A stretch of 35,857 nucleotides of DNA from an uncultured Coriobacteriales bacterium (GCA_902464015.1 CABQHM010000032.1:1-35857), one strand, 5' to 3'; shown: positions 16,511 through 25,281, counted from the stretch's first letter. Notes: a model not told the origin generated them from the sequence alone. Translations and numbers: made by a program.

Positions 16511-16551
16511 GCGGGGCGACGTGGGTATCACTGGTGCCTGCGCCGCCCCGC
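16511..16551 (+). terminator. Hairpin after thiC
   Basis: GCGGGGCG 16511-16518 pairs with CGCCCCGC 16544-16551, starting 10 bases after the thiC stop. Only a weak T-containing stretch (GCTTCTC) follows, so it is a probable but not ideal terminator before the ATP-grasp gene. Confidence 0.45.
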
Positions 16552-16617
16552 GCTTCTCACCTGCTCCCAAAGCTCGGTCTATTCCAGATTATGTAACGAA
16601 ACCGAAAGGCCGCACCC

Positions 16618-17892
16618 ATGCCTCAGAACCTCGATGCCATCAAAAGCGAAGCCGACCTCAAGTCCTACCTGCAGCCCGTCGTTATCGGCGGTGACCTGCT
16701 CGCCTACACTTGGGTGCGCTGCTTCCATGAGACCTACGGCATCGAGCCCATCGTGCTCACGGGCCTCGAGATCAAGCAGATCTCGACGAGCCGCCTGTGC
16801 TCCAACGTGATTGTGCCCGACATCGACCAGGGCGACAACCTCATGCAGGCCTTGCGCGAGCAGGGCGCCAAGATTGCCGCCCAGGGCAAGGTGGGCCTTG
16901 TGCTCTCCTGCGCGTCCGACTGGTACGTGCGCACCCTCTCGCAGCACAAGGCCGAGCTCGAGCAGTGGTATGTGGTGCCCTACATCGATTTCCCCCTGCT
17001 CGACGAGATCACGCAGAAGGAGCGCTTCTACGCCATCTGCGAGGAGATCGGCGTGCCGTACCCCAAGACGTGGGTGTACGACTGCTCCGACACCAAGGCG
17101 AAGATCCCGGTGAAGCAGTTCCGCTACCCGCTCATCGCCAAGCCGTCGAACTCGGCGCGCTACCACTACGCCAACATCCCCAACCAGAAGAAGATCTACA
17201 CCATCGAGCGCCCCGAGGAGCTCACGAAGCTCTTCAACGACCTGCAGGCGAGCCCCTATGACAAGGAGCTCATCGTGCAGGACCTCATCCCCGGCGCCGA
17301 CGACGGCCTGCGCACCATCACATGCTTCTCCGACAAAGACGGCGACGTCCGCGTGTGGTCGACGGGCCGTGTGCTGCTTGAGGACCATGTGCCCACCGCC
17401 ATCGGCAACCCCGTGTGCATCATGCTCGACCGCAACGACGAGATTGCCTCCCAGGCCGCGAAGTTCCTCAAGCATGTGGGCTATCGCGGTTTCTCCAACT
17501 TCGACGTGAAGTACGACCCGCGCGACAACTCCTACCGCTTCTTCGAGATCAACACGCGCCCAGGCCGCAACACTATGTATATGCAGATCGGCGGTGCCAA
17601 CATCGTCAAGCTCATCGTCGACGAGTTCGTGCTCGCCTGTCCCACCGAGACGCGCGTTGCTTGCGACGAGGGCCTTTTCACCGTGGTGCCCAAGAAGGTC
17701 GTGAAGAAGACGGTGAAGGACGAGCAGGCCCGCGACAAGGCCCTGGCCCTCTACGCGCAGGGCCGCGCCATGAACCCCTCGTTCTACAAGGCCGACACCC
17801 TTGCGCACAACATGTGGGCCCGTATCCAGTACCTCAACCAGATCCGCAAGTTCAAGCGCTGGGTGTGGGACGTGGAGAAGGCGCGCGGTTAA
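16618..17892 (+). CDS. ATP-grasp carboxylate-amine ligase, possibly D-aspartate ligase-like
   Basis: A 424-residue soluble ATP-grasp enzyme. The N-terminal Rossmann-like part (VVIGGDLLAYTWVRCFHETYG) precedes the ATP-binding region: PLIAKPSNSARYHY for the phosphate-contact Lys, ELIVQDLIPGADDG for the adenine hinge, and FFEINTRPGRNTMYMQIGG for the metal-binding Glu/Asn. This domain order fits ligases joining a carboxylate to an amine. The closest family I recall is the Enterococcus D-aspartate ligase group that builds peptidoglycan cross-bridges; the substrate is not provable from sequence. The ATG has GAAAGG upstream. uvrC begins 7 bases after its stop, so the two are co-transcribed although their roles seem unrelated. 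No signal peptide or membrane segment. Confidence 0.8.
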   Translation: MPQNLDAIKSEADLKSYLQPVVIGGDLLAYTWVRCFHETYGIEPIVLTGLEIKQISTSRLCSNVIVPDIDQGDNLMQALREQGAKIAAQGKVGLVLSCASDWYVRTLSQHKAELEQWYVVPYIDFPLLDEITQKERFYAICEEIGVPYPKTWVYDCSDTKAKIPVKQFRYPLIAKPSNSARYHYANIPNQKKIYTIERPEELTKLFNDLQASPYDKELIVQDLIPGADDGLRTITCFSDKDGDVRVWSTGRVLLEDHVPTAIGNPVCIMLDRNDEIASQAAKFLKHVGYRGFSNFDVKYDPRDNSYRFFEINTRPGRNTMYMQIGGANIVKLIVDEFVLACPTETRVACDEGLFTVVPKKVVKKTVKDEQARDKALALYAQGRAMNPSFYKADTLAHNMWARIQYLNQIRKFKRWVWDVEKARG

Positions 17893-17898
17893 GCGAAC

Positions 17899-19848
17899 AT
17901 GCAGGTAGAAGACTCGGGCCTCAGCATCGCCGAGCAGGTGGCGCTCGTTCCCACCAGCCCCGGCTGTTATATCTGGAAAGGCGAGGACGGCAAGGTCCTC
18001 TACGTGGGCAAGGCCAAGAACCTGCGCTCGCGCATGCGCCAGTACACCTCGCTGCAGGACAGCCGTTTCAAGATTCCGCTGCTCATGGAGCAGGCCCGCA
18101 GCTTCGAGTACGTGGTCGTCAACAGCGAGCACGAGGCGCTCGTGCTGGAGATGAACCTCATCCGCCAGTACGACCCACCCTTCAACGTGGACTTCCGCGA
18201 CGACAAGAGCTACCCCTACATCGCGCTCACCGAGGGCGACATCTACCCGGCCATCAAGTTCACGCGCGAGAAGCATCGCAGCGACACGCGCTACTTCGGC
18301 CCCTACACGAATTCCCGTGCGGCGCGCGAGACCATCGACATGTGCCGCAAGGTCGTGCCCATCTGCCAGGCAACATGTCCGGAATGGCGCCGCGTCAAGC
18401 GCCTGCTCGACGCGCATCCCGAGCAGGTGGCAACCGCCCCCTTGCTTATCGCGCAGAAGGGCAGGCCCTGCTTCGACTCAAGCGTGGGGTTGGGCCCGGG
18501 CGTGTGCGCGGGCTCCTGCACCGAGGCCGACTACAAGAAGAACGTCGCCGCCGTGGAGCGGTTCCTGTCCGGCCACCACGCCGAGTTCGAGGAACAGCTG
18601 ACCGACCAGATGCGCGAGGCGGCCGCCGAGCTCGACTTTGAGAAGGCCGCTCGCTGCCGCGACAGGCTCGCCGCCCTCAAGCACGTGGGGGAGCGCCAGC
18701 AGGTCGTGTTCTCCTCGGCCATTGACATGGACGTCATCGGCTTCTATCGCGAGGAGACCATCGCTGGCGTGCAGGTGTTTGCCGTCCGTGAGGGTCGCAC
18801 GCGCCGTAGCTGCGAGTTTGTGCTCGACAAGGGGCTCGACGTGGGGGAGGAGGAGCTTGTCGCAGGCTTCCTCAAGCGCTATTACTCCTCCGGTGCTGAC
18901 GTGCCCGACGAGGTGTGCATCCCCTGCGAGCTGCCCGACGACACCGAGCTGCTGGAGTCCTGGCTGGCGGAGGGGCGCCCCCGCAAGGTGTCCATCCATG
19001 TGCCCAAGCGTGGCGAGAAAAAGAAGCTGCTCGATTTGGCGCAGACCAACGCCCGCCACACCCTCATGCGCTTCATGGTGCGCACGAGCTATGCCGACCA
19101 GCGCACCAACGACGCGTTGCTGCAGCTCGAAAGCGCGCTTGCGCTTCCCGTGCCGCCCCTGCGCATCGAGTGCTTCGACATCTCCACCATCCATGGCCGG
19201 TTCAACGTGGCCTCGATGGTCGTCTTTACCAACGGCAAGGCCGACAAGGACCAGTACCGCCGCTTCAAGATTCGTCAGGATTTTGGCGAGGCGAATGACT
19301 TCGAGAGCATGCGCGAGGTTCTGGGCCGCCGGTACTCGCCTGAACGCATGGCTGACGAGCGCTTCGGTTCGCGCCCCGACCTGCTCATCGTCGACGGCGG
19401 CAAGCCCCAGCTCACAGCCGCCGTGGAGCAGCTGGCCGAGCTTGGGCTCGACATTCCCGTGGCCGGTCTTGCCAAGTCCGACGAGGAACTCTTCGTGCCT
19501 TGGGCGCAGGACGGCCCCGTGGTGCTGCCGAGTGGCTCGGCCTCGCTCTACCTCGTGAAGCAGGTGCGCGACGAGTCGCACCGCTTCGCCATCACGTTCC
19601 ACCGCGAGCTGCGCGACAAGGCCATGACCGTGGGCATCCTCGACGAGGTGGAAGGCGTGGGGCAAAAGCGCAAGAAGGCGATCATGAAGGAGTTCGGCTC
19701 CATGAAGCGTCTGCGCGCGGCGAGCGTCGACGACATTGCGGCTACCCCCGGCGTGCCGCGCGAGGTGGCCGAACGCATTTGGCAGACCCTGCGTGCCTGG
19801 GAACGCGAGCGCGACCAGGTGGAAGAGATGGCCCAGGCGCAGGATTAG
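17899..19848 (+). CDS. uvrC: UvrABC excinuclease subunit C
   Basis: A 649-residue nuclease of nucleotide excision repair that cuts the damaged strand 3' and 5' of the lesion after UvrB loading. The N-terminal GIY-YIG domain is clear (GCYIW at ~23 and VLYVGKAKNLRSR at ~33-46). The UVR helical hairpin that contacts UvrB is at ~226-262. The RNase H-like 5'-incision domain begins with IECFDISTIHG (~421-433). Tandem helix-hairpin-helix motifs close the protein (VEGVGQKRKKAIMKEFGS at ~584 and ATPGVPREVAERI). It starts 7 bases after the ATP-grasp gene, with a poor site of its own, so translation may be coupled. Its TAG overlaps the TAA of the opposing LRR gene by 4 bases. Confidence 0.97.
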   Translation: MQVEDSGLSIAEQVALVPTSPGCYIWKGEDGKVLYVGKAKNLRSRMRQYTSLQDSRFKIPLLMEQARSFEYVVVNSEHEALVLEMNLIRQYDPPFNVDFRDDKSYPYIALTEGDIYPAIKFTREKHRSDTRYFGPYTNSRAARETIDMCRKVVPICQATCPEWRRVKRLLDAHPEQVATAPLLIAQKGRPCFDSSVGLGPGVCAGSCTEADYKKNVAAVERFLSGHHAEFEEQLTDQMREAAAELDFEKAARCRDRLAALKHVGERQQVVFSSAIDMDVIGFYREETIAGVQVFAVREGRTRRSCEFVLDKGLDVGEEELVAGFLKRYYSSGADVPDEVCIPCELPDDTELLESWLAEGRPRKVSIHVPKRGEKKKLLDLAQTNARHTLMRFMVRTSYADQRTNDALLQLESALALPVPPLRIECFDISTIHGRFNVASMVVFTNGKADKDQYRRFKIRQDFGEANDFESMREVLGRRYSPERMADERFGSRPDLLIVDGGKPQLTAAVEQLAELGLDIPVAGLAKSDEELFVPWAQDGPVVLPSGSASLYLVKQVRDESHRFAITFHRELRDKAMTVGILDEVEGVGQKRKKAIMKEFGSMKRLRAASVDDIAATPGVPREVAERIWQTLRAWERERDQVEEMAQAQD

Positions 19849-21197
19849 GCCTGGGGTTCTTCCTCGCCTTCGGGCGCGCCCTGATCCTCGTCTGCCCCTT
19901 CGTCGCCCTCATCGGCTGCAGGGGTTGCGTCGAGCACGACGGTGCAGGTCGCATCGGCCGTGATTGCGCCTTCGATGGCCAGACCCGGCACGCCCAGCGC
20001 ATTGAGCGCCGTGAGGGCGGGGTTGCCCGAGACGTCGATGTGCTCCAAGCGCGTGTTGGCCGTGACGTTGAACTCGCCTGTAAGGTTGCAGTTGGCAAAG
20101 TTGGCGTTCGTAAGGCGCGCGAGGCTCGACACGTCGAGCGTGTCCAGCGGGTTGTTCGACAGGTCGAGCGTCATGAGGCGCCCCGTCGAAGACAGGTCGA
20201 TCGACTCAAGCGCGCAGCCGCTCGCGCGCAGGGACGTGAGCGAGGACGGAAGCGTTCCTGCCTCGATTGAACCCAGTTGCGCGCCCGACACGGTGAGATC
20301 CTGCAGGTTGGTGAACCACTCGAGGCCTTCGAGGTCTGTCGTGCTCACGTCGACCGCAAGGTTGTAGACCGCCTGACGCTCGCGCTGTGAGAGGGCCCCA
20401 TCCTTGTCGGTGTCAAACGGTTCGAGCGTGATGCGCAGACCCTCGTCTGGGAAGAACGTGCTTGCCAGGGGCAAGGTCACCTCTTGGCCTTCGTCCATAT
20501 TGAGTCGCTCCATTGCTGGGCATCCCGACAAGTCGAGGCGGGCCAGGCCGTTGCCCTCTACATCGAGCACGCGCAGCGCGGCGCAGTCTGCAAGCTGGAG
20601 CGTCTGCAGGCCGTTGTTGTGGGTGTCGAGCTCTTCGAGGTTTGCAAGGCCATCGAGGTCGAGGTCGGAGATGAAGTTGTCGGAGACATCGAGCGTGACA
20701 AGCTTGCGGCATTTCGCGAGGTCGATGGTCGCCAGGTCGTTGCCCGACACATTGAGGCTTTCCAGGTGCGTGAGGGTGTCGATGCCCGCAAGGTCGACGA
20801 TGCCCAGGTTCGAGAGGTCCAGGCTCGTGACGTGCGAGGCTTCCTCCGCGGAGATGCGACCGTTGCCGTCTTCGTCGCAGGAGACGAGGGCTGCGCGCAA
20901 GGCTGCGTCGGGGAACGTCGCCGCGTCGAGCGCGACGCCCGTGGGAACCACGTATGCAAAATGGTAGGCAAGCGTGCCGGCCCCTGCGACGACGGCCACA
21001 CCGAGCGCTGCCAGGGCCACGGCGATGCGGCGCGACATCGGCTTTTTTGCGGCGGGGGCGCTCGGCAAGACGTCGGGCATGCCCCAGGCGGCGCGCACAT
21101 AGCGGGCAGCCCCGCCGAACGAGGTCGTGTATGCGGGGTCGTCGGCGTCAACCAGGAGCGTTCCCAGCTTGTTTGATTCTCTGGACTTTGAGGCCAT
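19845..21197 (-). CDS. Membrane-anchored leucine-rich-repeat protein with EF-hand loops
   Basis: A 450-residue protein. Residues 1-56 are cytoplasmic, 58-80 form one membrane helix, and the rest should be outside. An EF-hand-like loop (DEDGNGRISAEE, 108-119) precedes about seven ~21-residue leucine-rich repeats of L-x-x-LDLS-x-N-x-L type (124-235). A second loop (DTDKDGALSQRE, 262-273), also following an FPDEGLR motif, precedes another block of repeats (~285-400). The tail (423-450) is highly acidic. The repeated FPD..LR + EF-hand + LRR unit suggests internal duplication and calcium-stabilised surface binding, but no partner is known. ATG 21197 follows AGAAGGAG; 32 upstream residues from 21293 look non-coding. 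It is convergent with uvrC and divergent from rapZ. No terminator separates it from uvrC. Confidence 0.85.
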   Translation of the reverse strand: MASKSRESNKLGTLLVDADDPAYTTSFGGAARYVRAAWGMPDVLPSAPAAKKPMSRRIAVALAALGVAVVAGAGTLAYHFAYVVPTGVALDAATFPDAALRAALVSCDEDGNGRISAEEASHVTSLDLSNLGIVDLAGIDTLTHLESLNVSGNDLATIDLAKCRKLVTLDVSDNFISDLDLDGLANLEELDTHNNGLQTLQLADCAALRVLDVEGNGLARLDLSGCPAMERLNMDEGQEVTLPLASTFFPDEGLRITLEPFDTDKDGALSQRERQAVYNLAVDVSTTDLEGLEWFTNLQDLTVSGAQLGSIEAGTLPSSLTSLRASGCALESIDLSSTGRLMTLDLSNNPLDTLDVSSLARLTNANFANCNLTGEFNVTANTRLEHIDVSGNPALTALNALGVPGLAIEGAITADATCTVVLDATPAADEGDEGADEDQGAPEGEEEPQA

Positions 21198-21347
21198 GCC
21201 CTGGCGTCTCCTTCTAAGCGGTATACTGAAGACCGCAGTCGGGCCGCAGTCTGAATGGCAAAGCTCGGCCAGTTTACTACGATACCTGCGCATCTGCCCG
21301 GCAGGCCGTTTTCATTTGTAGGCGTTGCGTAGACGGAAGGTAGCTGC

Positions 21348-22226
21348 ATGTCTGCTCCAGAGGTTGTCGTAATCACGGGGATGTCGGGTGCTGGCCGCAC
21401 CGAGGCGCTGCATGCCTTGGAGGATGCCGGCTTCTATTGCATCGACAACCTGCCGCCCACCATGCTTACTGCGCTGGTGGAGCAGTCGGGTTTGCGCCTT
21501 GACGCGAACCGTCGCCTCGCCGTCGTGTGCGACTTGCGCTCGCACGACCTCTTCGACAAGTTGTGCGGCGAGCTCGACCGCTTGCGCGAGCGGGGCGTCT
21601 CATGCAGCGTGGTCTACCTCGATGCTGACGACGACACCCTGCGCCGCCGCTACAACTCCCTGCGCCGTCGTCATCCTTTGGCTGACGGGGGCATCTCGGT
21701 GAGCGAGGCCATCGAGCACGAGCGCGAGCGTCTCTCGTTTGTGCGCGAGCGGGCGAACATGGTGATCGACACTTCGAACCTGCGCGCCCGTGACCTGCGC
21801 ACGCTGCTCGTCGAGGAGTTCTCGCGCATACCCGCTGAGCAGGCGCTCAACGTGTCGGTGTTCTCGTTCGGTTTTAAATACGGTGTGCCGCTCGATGCGG
21901 ACATCGTTATTGACGTGCGCTTTTTGCCCAACCCCTATTACGACCCGACGATGGCCGAGCTTACCGGCCACGACCAGCTCGTGCGCGACTTCGTGCTTGG
22001 TCGCGAGGAGACGCGCGCCTTCACGGCGGCGTGGTTCAACCTGCTCGACGTGACGATGCCCGGGTATGTGGCCGAGGGCAAGAAGCATCTTGCGATAGCT
22101 GTCGGCTGCACCGGTGGCCAGCACCGAAGCGTCGTGATCGCCGAGGCCACTGCGGCCCATCTTATCGAACGCGGCTACAACGTGTCGGTGGGTCACCGCG
22201 ACCTGCCCCGACACGTCAAGGCGTAG
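21348..22226 (+). CDS. rapZ: RNase adapter/nucleotide-binding protein RapZ (YvcJ)
   Basis: A 292-residue P-loop NTPase family protein. In E. coli RapZ delivers the sRNA GlmZ to RNase E. In Gram-positives (YvcJ) it binds and hydrolyses nucleotides, with a less defined role. The Walker A sequence is GMSGAGRT at residues 11-18, with Arg in place of the usual Lys, which I recall as common in actinobacterial members. FYCIDNLPP and VVCDLRS follow. The conserved C-terminal domain contains GCTGGQHRSV near residue 255. The ATG is preceded by GGAAGG. It leads the tightly packed rapZ-yvcK-whiA unit, with yvcK starting 8 bases after its stop. This cluster is conserved in Gram-positive bacteria. Confidence 0.95.
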   Translation: MSAPEVVVITGMSGAGRTEALHALEDAGFYCIDNLPPTMLTALVEQSGLRLDANRRLAVVCDLRSHDLFDKLCGELDRLRERGVSCSVVYLDADDDTLRRRYNSLRRRHPLADGGISVSEAIEHERERLSFVRERANMVIDTSNLRARDLRTLLVEEFSRIPAEQALNVSVFSFGFKYGVPLDADIVIDVRFLPNPYYDPTMAELTGHDQLVRDFVLGREETRAFTAAWFNLLDVTMPGYVAEGKKHLAIAVGCTGGQHRSVVIAEATAAHLIERGYNVSVGHRDLPRHVKA

Positions 22227-22234
22227 GTGGTTTG

Positions 22235-23266
22235 ATGAGCGCCCATCCACTGCCTGACCAGGTTCGTGCCGTCTCCATCGGCGGAGGCACGGGACAACCC
22301 AACGCGATTCGCGCCCTGCGTGCAGCCGGTTGCTTCGTCACGGCCATCGTTGCCATGGCCGATGACGGCGGATCCACGGGCATCATCCGCCAGGAGATGG
22401 GCATGGTGCCCCCTGGTGACATCCGCAAGTGCCTCGTGGCCATGGCGGCTGACCCTGCGGGTCCTCTGGCCCGCGCTTTTGAGCACCGCTTCTCCTTTGC
22501 CGACAACCACTCGCTGGGCAATCTCCTGCTTGCCTCGCTTGCGGCCGAGACCGGCTCGTTTGGCGAAGCGATCGAGCTGTGCGGCGAGATGCTGGGCTGC
22601 CATGGCAAGGTGTGCCCCTCCACGATGGAGAACGTCGTTTTGTGCGGTCGCACGCGCGACGGCATGGAGTTTCGCGGCGAGGCGACGCTCGGGTCGGGCC
22701 CCTGCGCCCTGTCGGAAGTGTGGCTTTCCCCGCGTGCCCCGCAGGCAACCGAGGCGGCGGTCGAGGCGATTCTCGAGGCCGACGTCGTGGTGCTGGGCCC
22801 TGGCTCGCTTTTCACCTCGGTCATCCCCAACATCCTCGTGCCTGGCATCAGGGACGCCCTGCATGCCACGGGCGCGCGCAAGGTCTACGTGTGCTCCATG
22901 GCCGACATGCAGGGTGAGACCTGGGGTTTGTCCGCCGAGGAATACGTTGCGGCGCTGCTCGACCATGGCATGGAGGGCTGCCTCGACGCCGTGCTGCTGC
23001 ACAAGCCGCTCGACGCCGATGCAAGCCTGGCCACGCGTCACTTCCGGGCCATCACGCAGACGGGGCCGAGCGAAATGGGCATAGGCGATGAGTTTTTCCG
23101 CCCCGTTCCGCTCAGCGAAGAGTCGCTGCGCCGTCTGCAGGCTCGCGTTCCGCTCGTGATTGTGCGTGACTTCTCCGACCCGGCGCATCCCACGTGGCAT
23201 GACCTGTCCAAGTTGAAATGCGCGCTGCGAGGGGTGATCGAGACGTGTCCTTCACGGCAGAGGTAA
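22235..23266 (+). CDS. yvcK: Gluconeogenesis factor YvcK/MgfK (CofD-like)
   Basis: A 343-residue protein of the CofD/UPF0052 family. In Bacillus and Mycobacterium the homologue binds UDP-sugars and is needed for growth on gluconeogenic carbon and for cell-wall homeostasis. Signatures seen: SIGGGTGQPNAIRAL at residues 14-28, MADDGGSTGIIRQEMGMVPPGDIRKCL, and DVVVLGPGSLFTSVIPN. The second residue block after GGGTG is unusual (QP for the more frequent LS). ATG 22235 has AGGTGG upstream and follows rapZ by 8 bases. An upstream in-frame ATG inside rapZ (22031) is not credible. whiA starts within its last 22 bases. Confidence 0.93.
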   Translation: MSAHPLPDQVRAVSIGGGTGQPNAIRALRAAGCFVTAIVAMADDGGSTGIIRQEMGMVPPGDIRKCLVAMAADPAGPLARAFEHRFSFADNHSLGNLLLASLAAETGSFGEAIELCGEMLGCHGKVCPSTMENVVLCGRTRDGMEFRGEATLGSGPCALSEVWLSPRAPQATEAAVEAILEADVVVLGPGSLFTSVIPNILVPGIRDALHATGARKVYVCSMADMQGETWGLSAEEYVAALLDHGMEGCLDAVLLHKPLDADASLATRHFRAITQTGPSEMGIGDEFFRPVPLSEESLRRLQARVPLVIVRDFSDPAHPTWHDLSKLKCALRGVIETCPSRQR

Positions 23267-24189
23267 AGGACGAGCTTTCCCGCGTGGAGAGCGGCGCCGT
23301 CGCCGAGCGGGCCGAGCTGGCGGCCATCGTGCGCATCTGCGGCACGCTGTCGCTGTCGGGGGCCCGGCGCTTCAGGCTCGCGCTCACCACCGAGACCGGC
23401 TCGGTCGCCCGCGTGGCATACACGCTCCTCAACGGCTCGAAGCCGCTGACGTGTCAGCTCACCGTGCGTCGCAGCGTCCTGCACAAGACACGCAACTACC
23501 TCATCAGCGTCCCCGACCAGGAGGGTCTGGAGGAGGCGCTCATCGAGATGGGCGTGCTGACCTCGCAGCTCGGTCTTGCCCGGGAGATTCCCGCGGCCCT
23601 CGTGCCCGATGAGGCGTCGGCGTTTGCCTACCTGCGCGGTGCCTTCCTTGCCGGCGGATTCGTCTCCGAGCCGCACACGGCCGACGCCCATATGGAGATT
23701 GTGGCGCAGACGCGCAGCATCGCCGACGGCATCGCCTCCATGTGCGAACGTGTGGGCATCCCTGCCCGCGTGGGTCGCCGGCGCGGCGCCTTCGTCATCT
23801 ACCACAAGAGCGCCGAGGGCATCCAGGAGATGCTCGCGGCCTTGGGCGCCCCGCGCTGTGCACTCAAAATGGCACGGGTCCGCGCGGTGCGCTCTGCTCG
23901 AAACGATGCAAACCGCCTGGTAAATGCCGAACTTGCGAATCAGAAGAAGGCGGCCGCCGCCGCAGGCAGCCAAACGCTTCTCGTTGAGCAGGTTATCGCC
24001 GAGGTGGGGTACGAAAAGCTCCCTCGCGCGCTCAAGGATTTCTGCGACCTTCGCCTGGCCCATGCCGACCTGTCGTTGCGCGAGCTGGGCAACATAGCCG
24101 ACCCGCCCCTGTCAAAATCTGCCGTTGCACACCGCGTGCGCCGTTTAGAGCAGCTACTCGCCGAGCAGCGGGCAAACGGCAGTGAATGA
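23245..24189 (+). CDS. whiA: Sporulation/cell-division regulator WhiA
   Basis: A 314-residue DNA-binding protein. The N-terminal part has a LAGLIDADG homing-endonuclease-like fold without nuclease activity: SFTAEVKDELSRV at the start, then AYLRGAFLAGGFVSEP. The C-terminal part is a helix-turn-helix (LSLRELGNIADPPLSKSAVAHRVRRL region, ~276-302). In Streptomyces it drives sporulation septation and in Bacillus it affects division. Non-sporulating relatives keep it. The start is GTG 23245, preceded by GAGGGG; this lies inside the end of yvcK, so translation is coupled. An in-frame ATG at 23218 would add 9 residues before the conserved SFTAEVK start. Confidence 0.94.
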   Translation: MSFTAEVKDELSRVESGAVAERAELAAIVRICGTLSLSGARRFRLALTTETGSVARVAYTLLNGSKPLTCQLTVRRSVLHKTRNYLISVPDQEGLEEALIEMGVLTSQLGLAREIPAALVPDEASAFAYLRGAFLAGGFVSEPHTADAHMEIVAQTRSIADGIASMCERVGIPARVGRRRGAFVIYHKSAEGIQEMLAALGAPRCALKMARVRAVRSARNDANRLVNAELANQKKAAAAAGSQTLLVEQVIAEVGYEKLPRALKDFCDLRLAHADLSLRELGNIADPPLSKSAVAHRVRRLEQLLAEQRANGSE

Positions 24190-24194
24190 TACGT

Positions 24195-24200
24195 TACAAT
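24195..24200 (+). promoter_or_regulatory. Possible -10 element of gap
   Basis: TACAAT at 24195-24200, in the context ACGTTACAATT, lies just after the whiA stop and about 59 bases before gap. The same ACG(G/T)TACAATT string occurs before pgk at 25441-25451. No good -35 is seen at either site, so this is a weak promoter call. Confidence 0.35.
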
Positions 24201-24258
24201 TGTGTTAACCATCTATCCGATGTTCGGGCGTGGAGCCCACGTTAAGGAGGATTATCGC

Positions 24259-25281
24259 ATGACGGTCAGAATCGGTATCAACGGCTTCGGTCGCATCGGG
24301 CGCGTGGCGTTCCGCGCTGCTCTCGACGATCCCGATATCGAGGTCGTGGCCATCAACGACCTGGGCAAAACTGAGGCCATGGCGCAGCTTTGCCGCCGCG
24401 ACTCCGTCCACGGCAAGCTCGCACACGACCTGGTCGTCGATGGCATGGACTTCATCGTCGACGGCACGACCCGCATCAAGGGCCTCTCCGCCCGCGAGCC
24501 CAAGGCCATTCCCGCCCTTCCCTGGGGCGAGCTGGGCGTCGACGTCGTGCTCGACTGCACGGGCAAGTTCCGCTCCGCACCCGACCTGCGCCGTCACATC
24601 GAGTGCGGCGCCAAGAAGGTCGTCCTGTCCGCTCCCGCCAAGGGTGAGATCGACGGCACGTTCGTCGTCGGCGTCAACGACGACCAGTACGATCCCGACA
24701 CGATGCACGTCGTGAGCAACGCCTCCTGCACCACGAACTGCCTGGCCCCCGTCGCCAAGGTCCTCGTGGACTCCTTCGGCGTCAAGCGCGGCTTCATGAC
24801 TACGGTGCACTCCTACACCACCGACCAGCGCCTGCTCGACAACTCGCACTCCGACCTGCGTCGCGCCCGTGGCGCCGCCATGTCCATCATCCCCACCACC
24901 ACCGGCGCCGCCAAGGCTCTCGGCCTGGTCATCCCCGAGCTCAAGGGCAAGCTCGACGGCTTCTCTGCCCGCGTTCCTACCCCCGACGGCTCCATGGTCG
25001 ACCTCGTGGCCGAGCTTGAGCGTCCCGTGAGCATCGAGGAGATCAACGCTGCCATGAAGGCCGCGGCCGAGGGCCCGCTCAAGGGCATTCTGGCCTATTC
25101 CGAGGAGCCGCTCGTGTCCAACGACGTCATTGGCGAGAAGTGCTCGAGCCTGTTTGACGCCGGCTGCACGATGGTGCTCGGAGGCGAGGGCACGCTCGTG
25201 AAGGTCGTCTCCTGGTACGACAACGAGATGGGCTATTCCTGCCGTCTGCTCGACCTGGCAAAGATTGTCGCCACGCGCTAA
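24259..25281 (+). CDS. gap: Glyceraldehyde-3-phosphate dehydrogenase
   Basis: A 340-residue glycolytic enzyme that oxidises glyceraldehyde 3-phosphate to 1,3-bisphosphoglycerate with NAD. The nucleotide-binding start GINGFGRIGR is at residues 5-14. The catalytic Cys157 lies in SNASCTTNCLAP. YDNEMGYSCRLLDL near the C-terminus is the usual cofactor/tetramer region. ATG 24259 follows AAGGAGG by 8 bases, a very strong site fitting high expression. An upstream in-frame start at 24202 would place the ribosome site inside the gene and is rejected. It is the first of the gap-pgk-tpiA-gpmI glycolytic series; a terminator-like hairpin separates it from pgk. Confidence 0.97.
   Translation: MTVRIGINGFGRIGRVAFRAALDDPDIEVVAINDLGKTEAMAQLCRRDSVHGKLAHDLVVDGMDFIVDGTTRIKGLSAREPKAIPALPWGELGVDVVLDCTGKFRSAPDLRRHIECGAKKVVLSAPAKGEIDGTFVVGVNDDQYDPDTMHVVSNASCTTNCLAPVAKVLVDSFGVKRGFMTTVHSYTTDQRLLDNSHSDLRRARGAAMSIIPTTTGAAKALGLVIPELKGKLDGFSARVPTPDGSMVDLVAELERPVSIEEINAAMKAAAEGPLKGILAYSEEPLVSNDVIGEKCSSLFDAGCTMVLGGEGTLVKVVSWYDNEMGYSCRLLDLAKIVATR

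Noticed and set aside
15092..16570. 492-codon minus-strand frame opposite thiC
   Set aside because: It has the same shadow composition, no ribosome site and no recognisable motif; thiC on the other strand is certain.
16579..18417. 612-codon minus-strand frame opposite the ATP-grasp gene and uvrC
   Set aside because: Its length comes from codon bias in the true genes; the sequence is a low-complexity mix without family features.
17415..18641. 408-codon plus-strand frame overlapping the ATP-grasp gene and uvrC
   Set aside because: An Arg/Gly/Ala/His-rich shifted-frame product, incompatible with the two well-supported genes.
18478..19665. 395-codon minus-strand frame opposite uvrC
   Set aside because: A shadow frame without a start signal; uvrC has all its domains intact on the plus strand.
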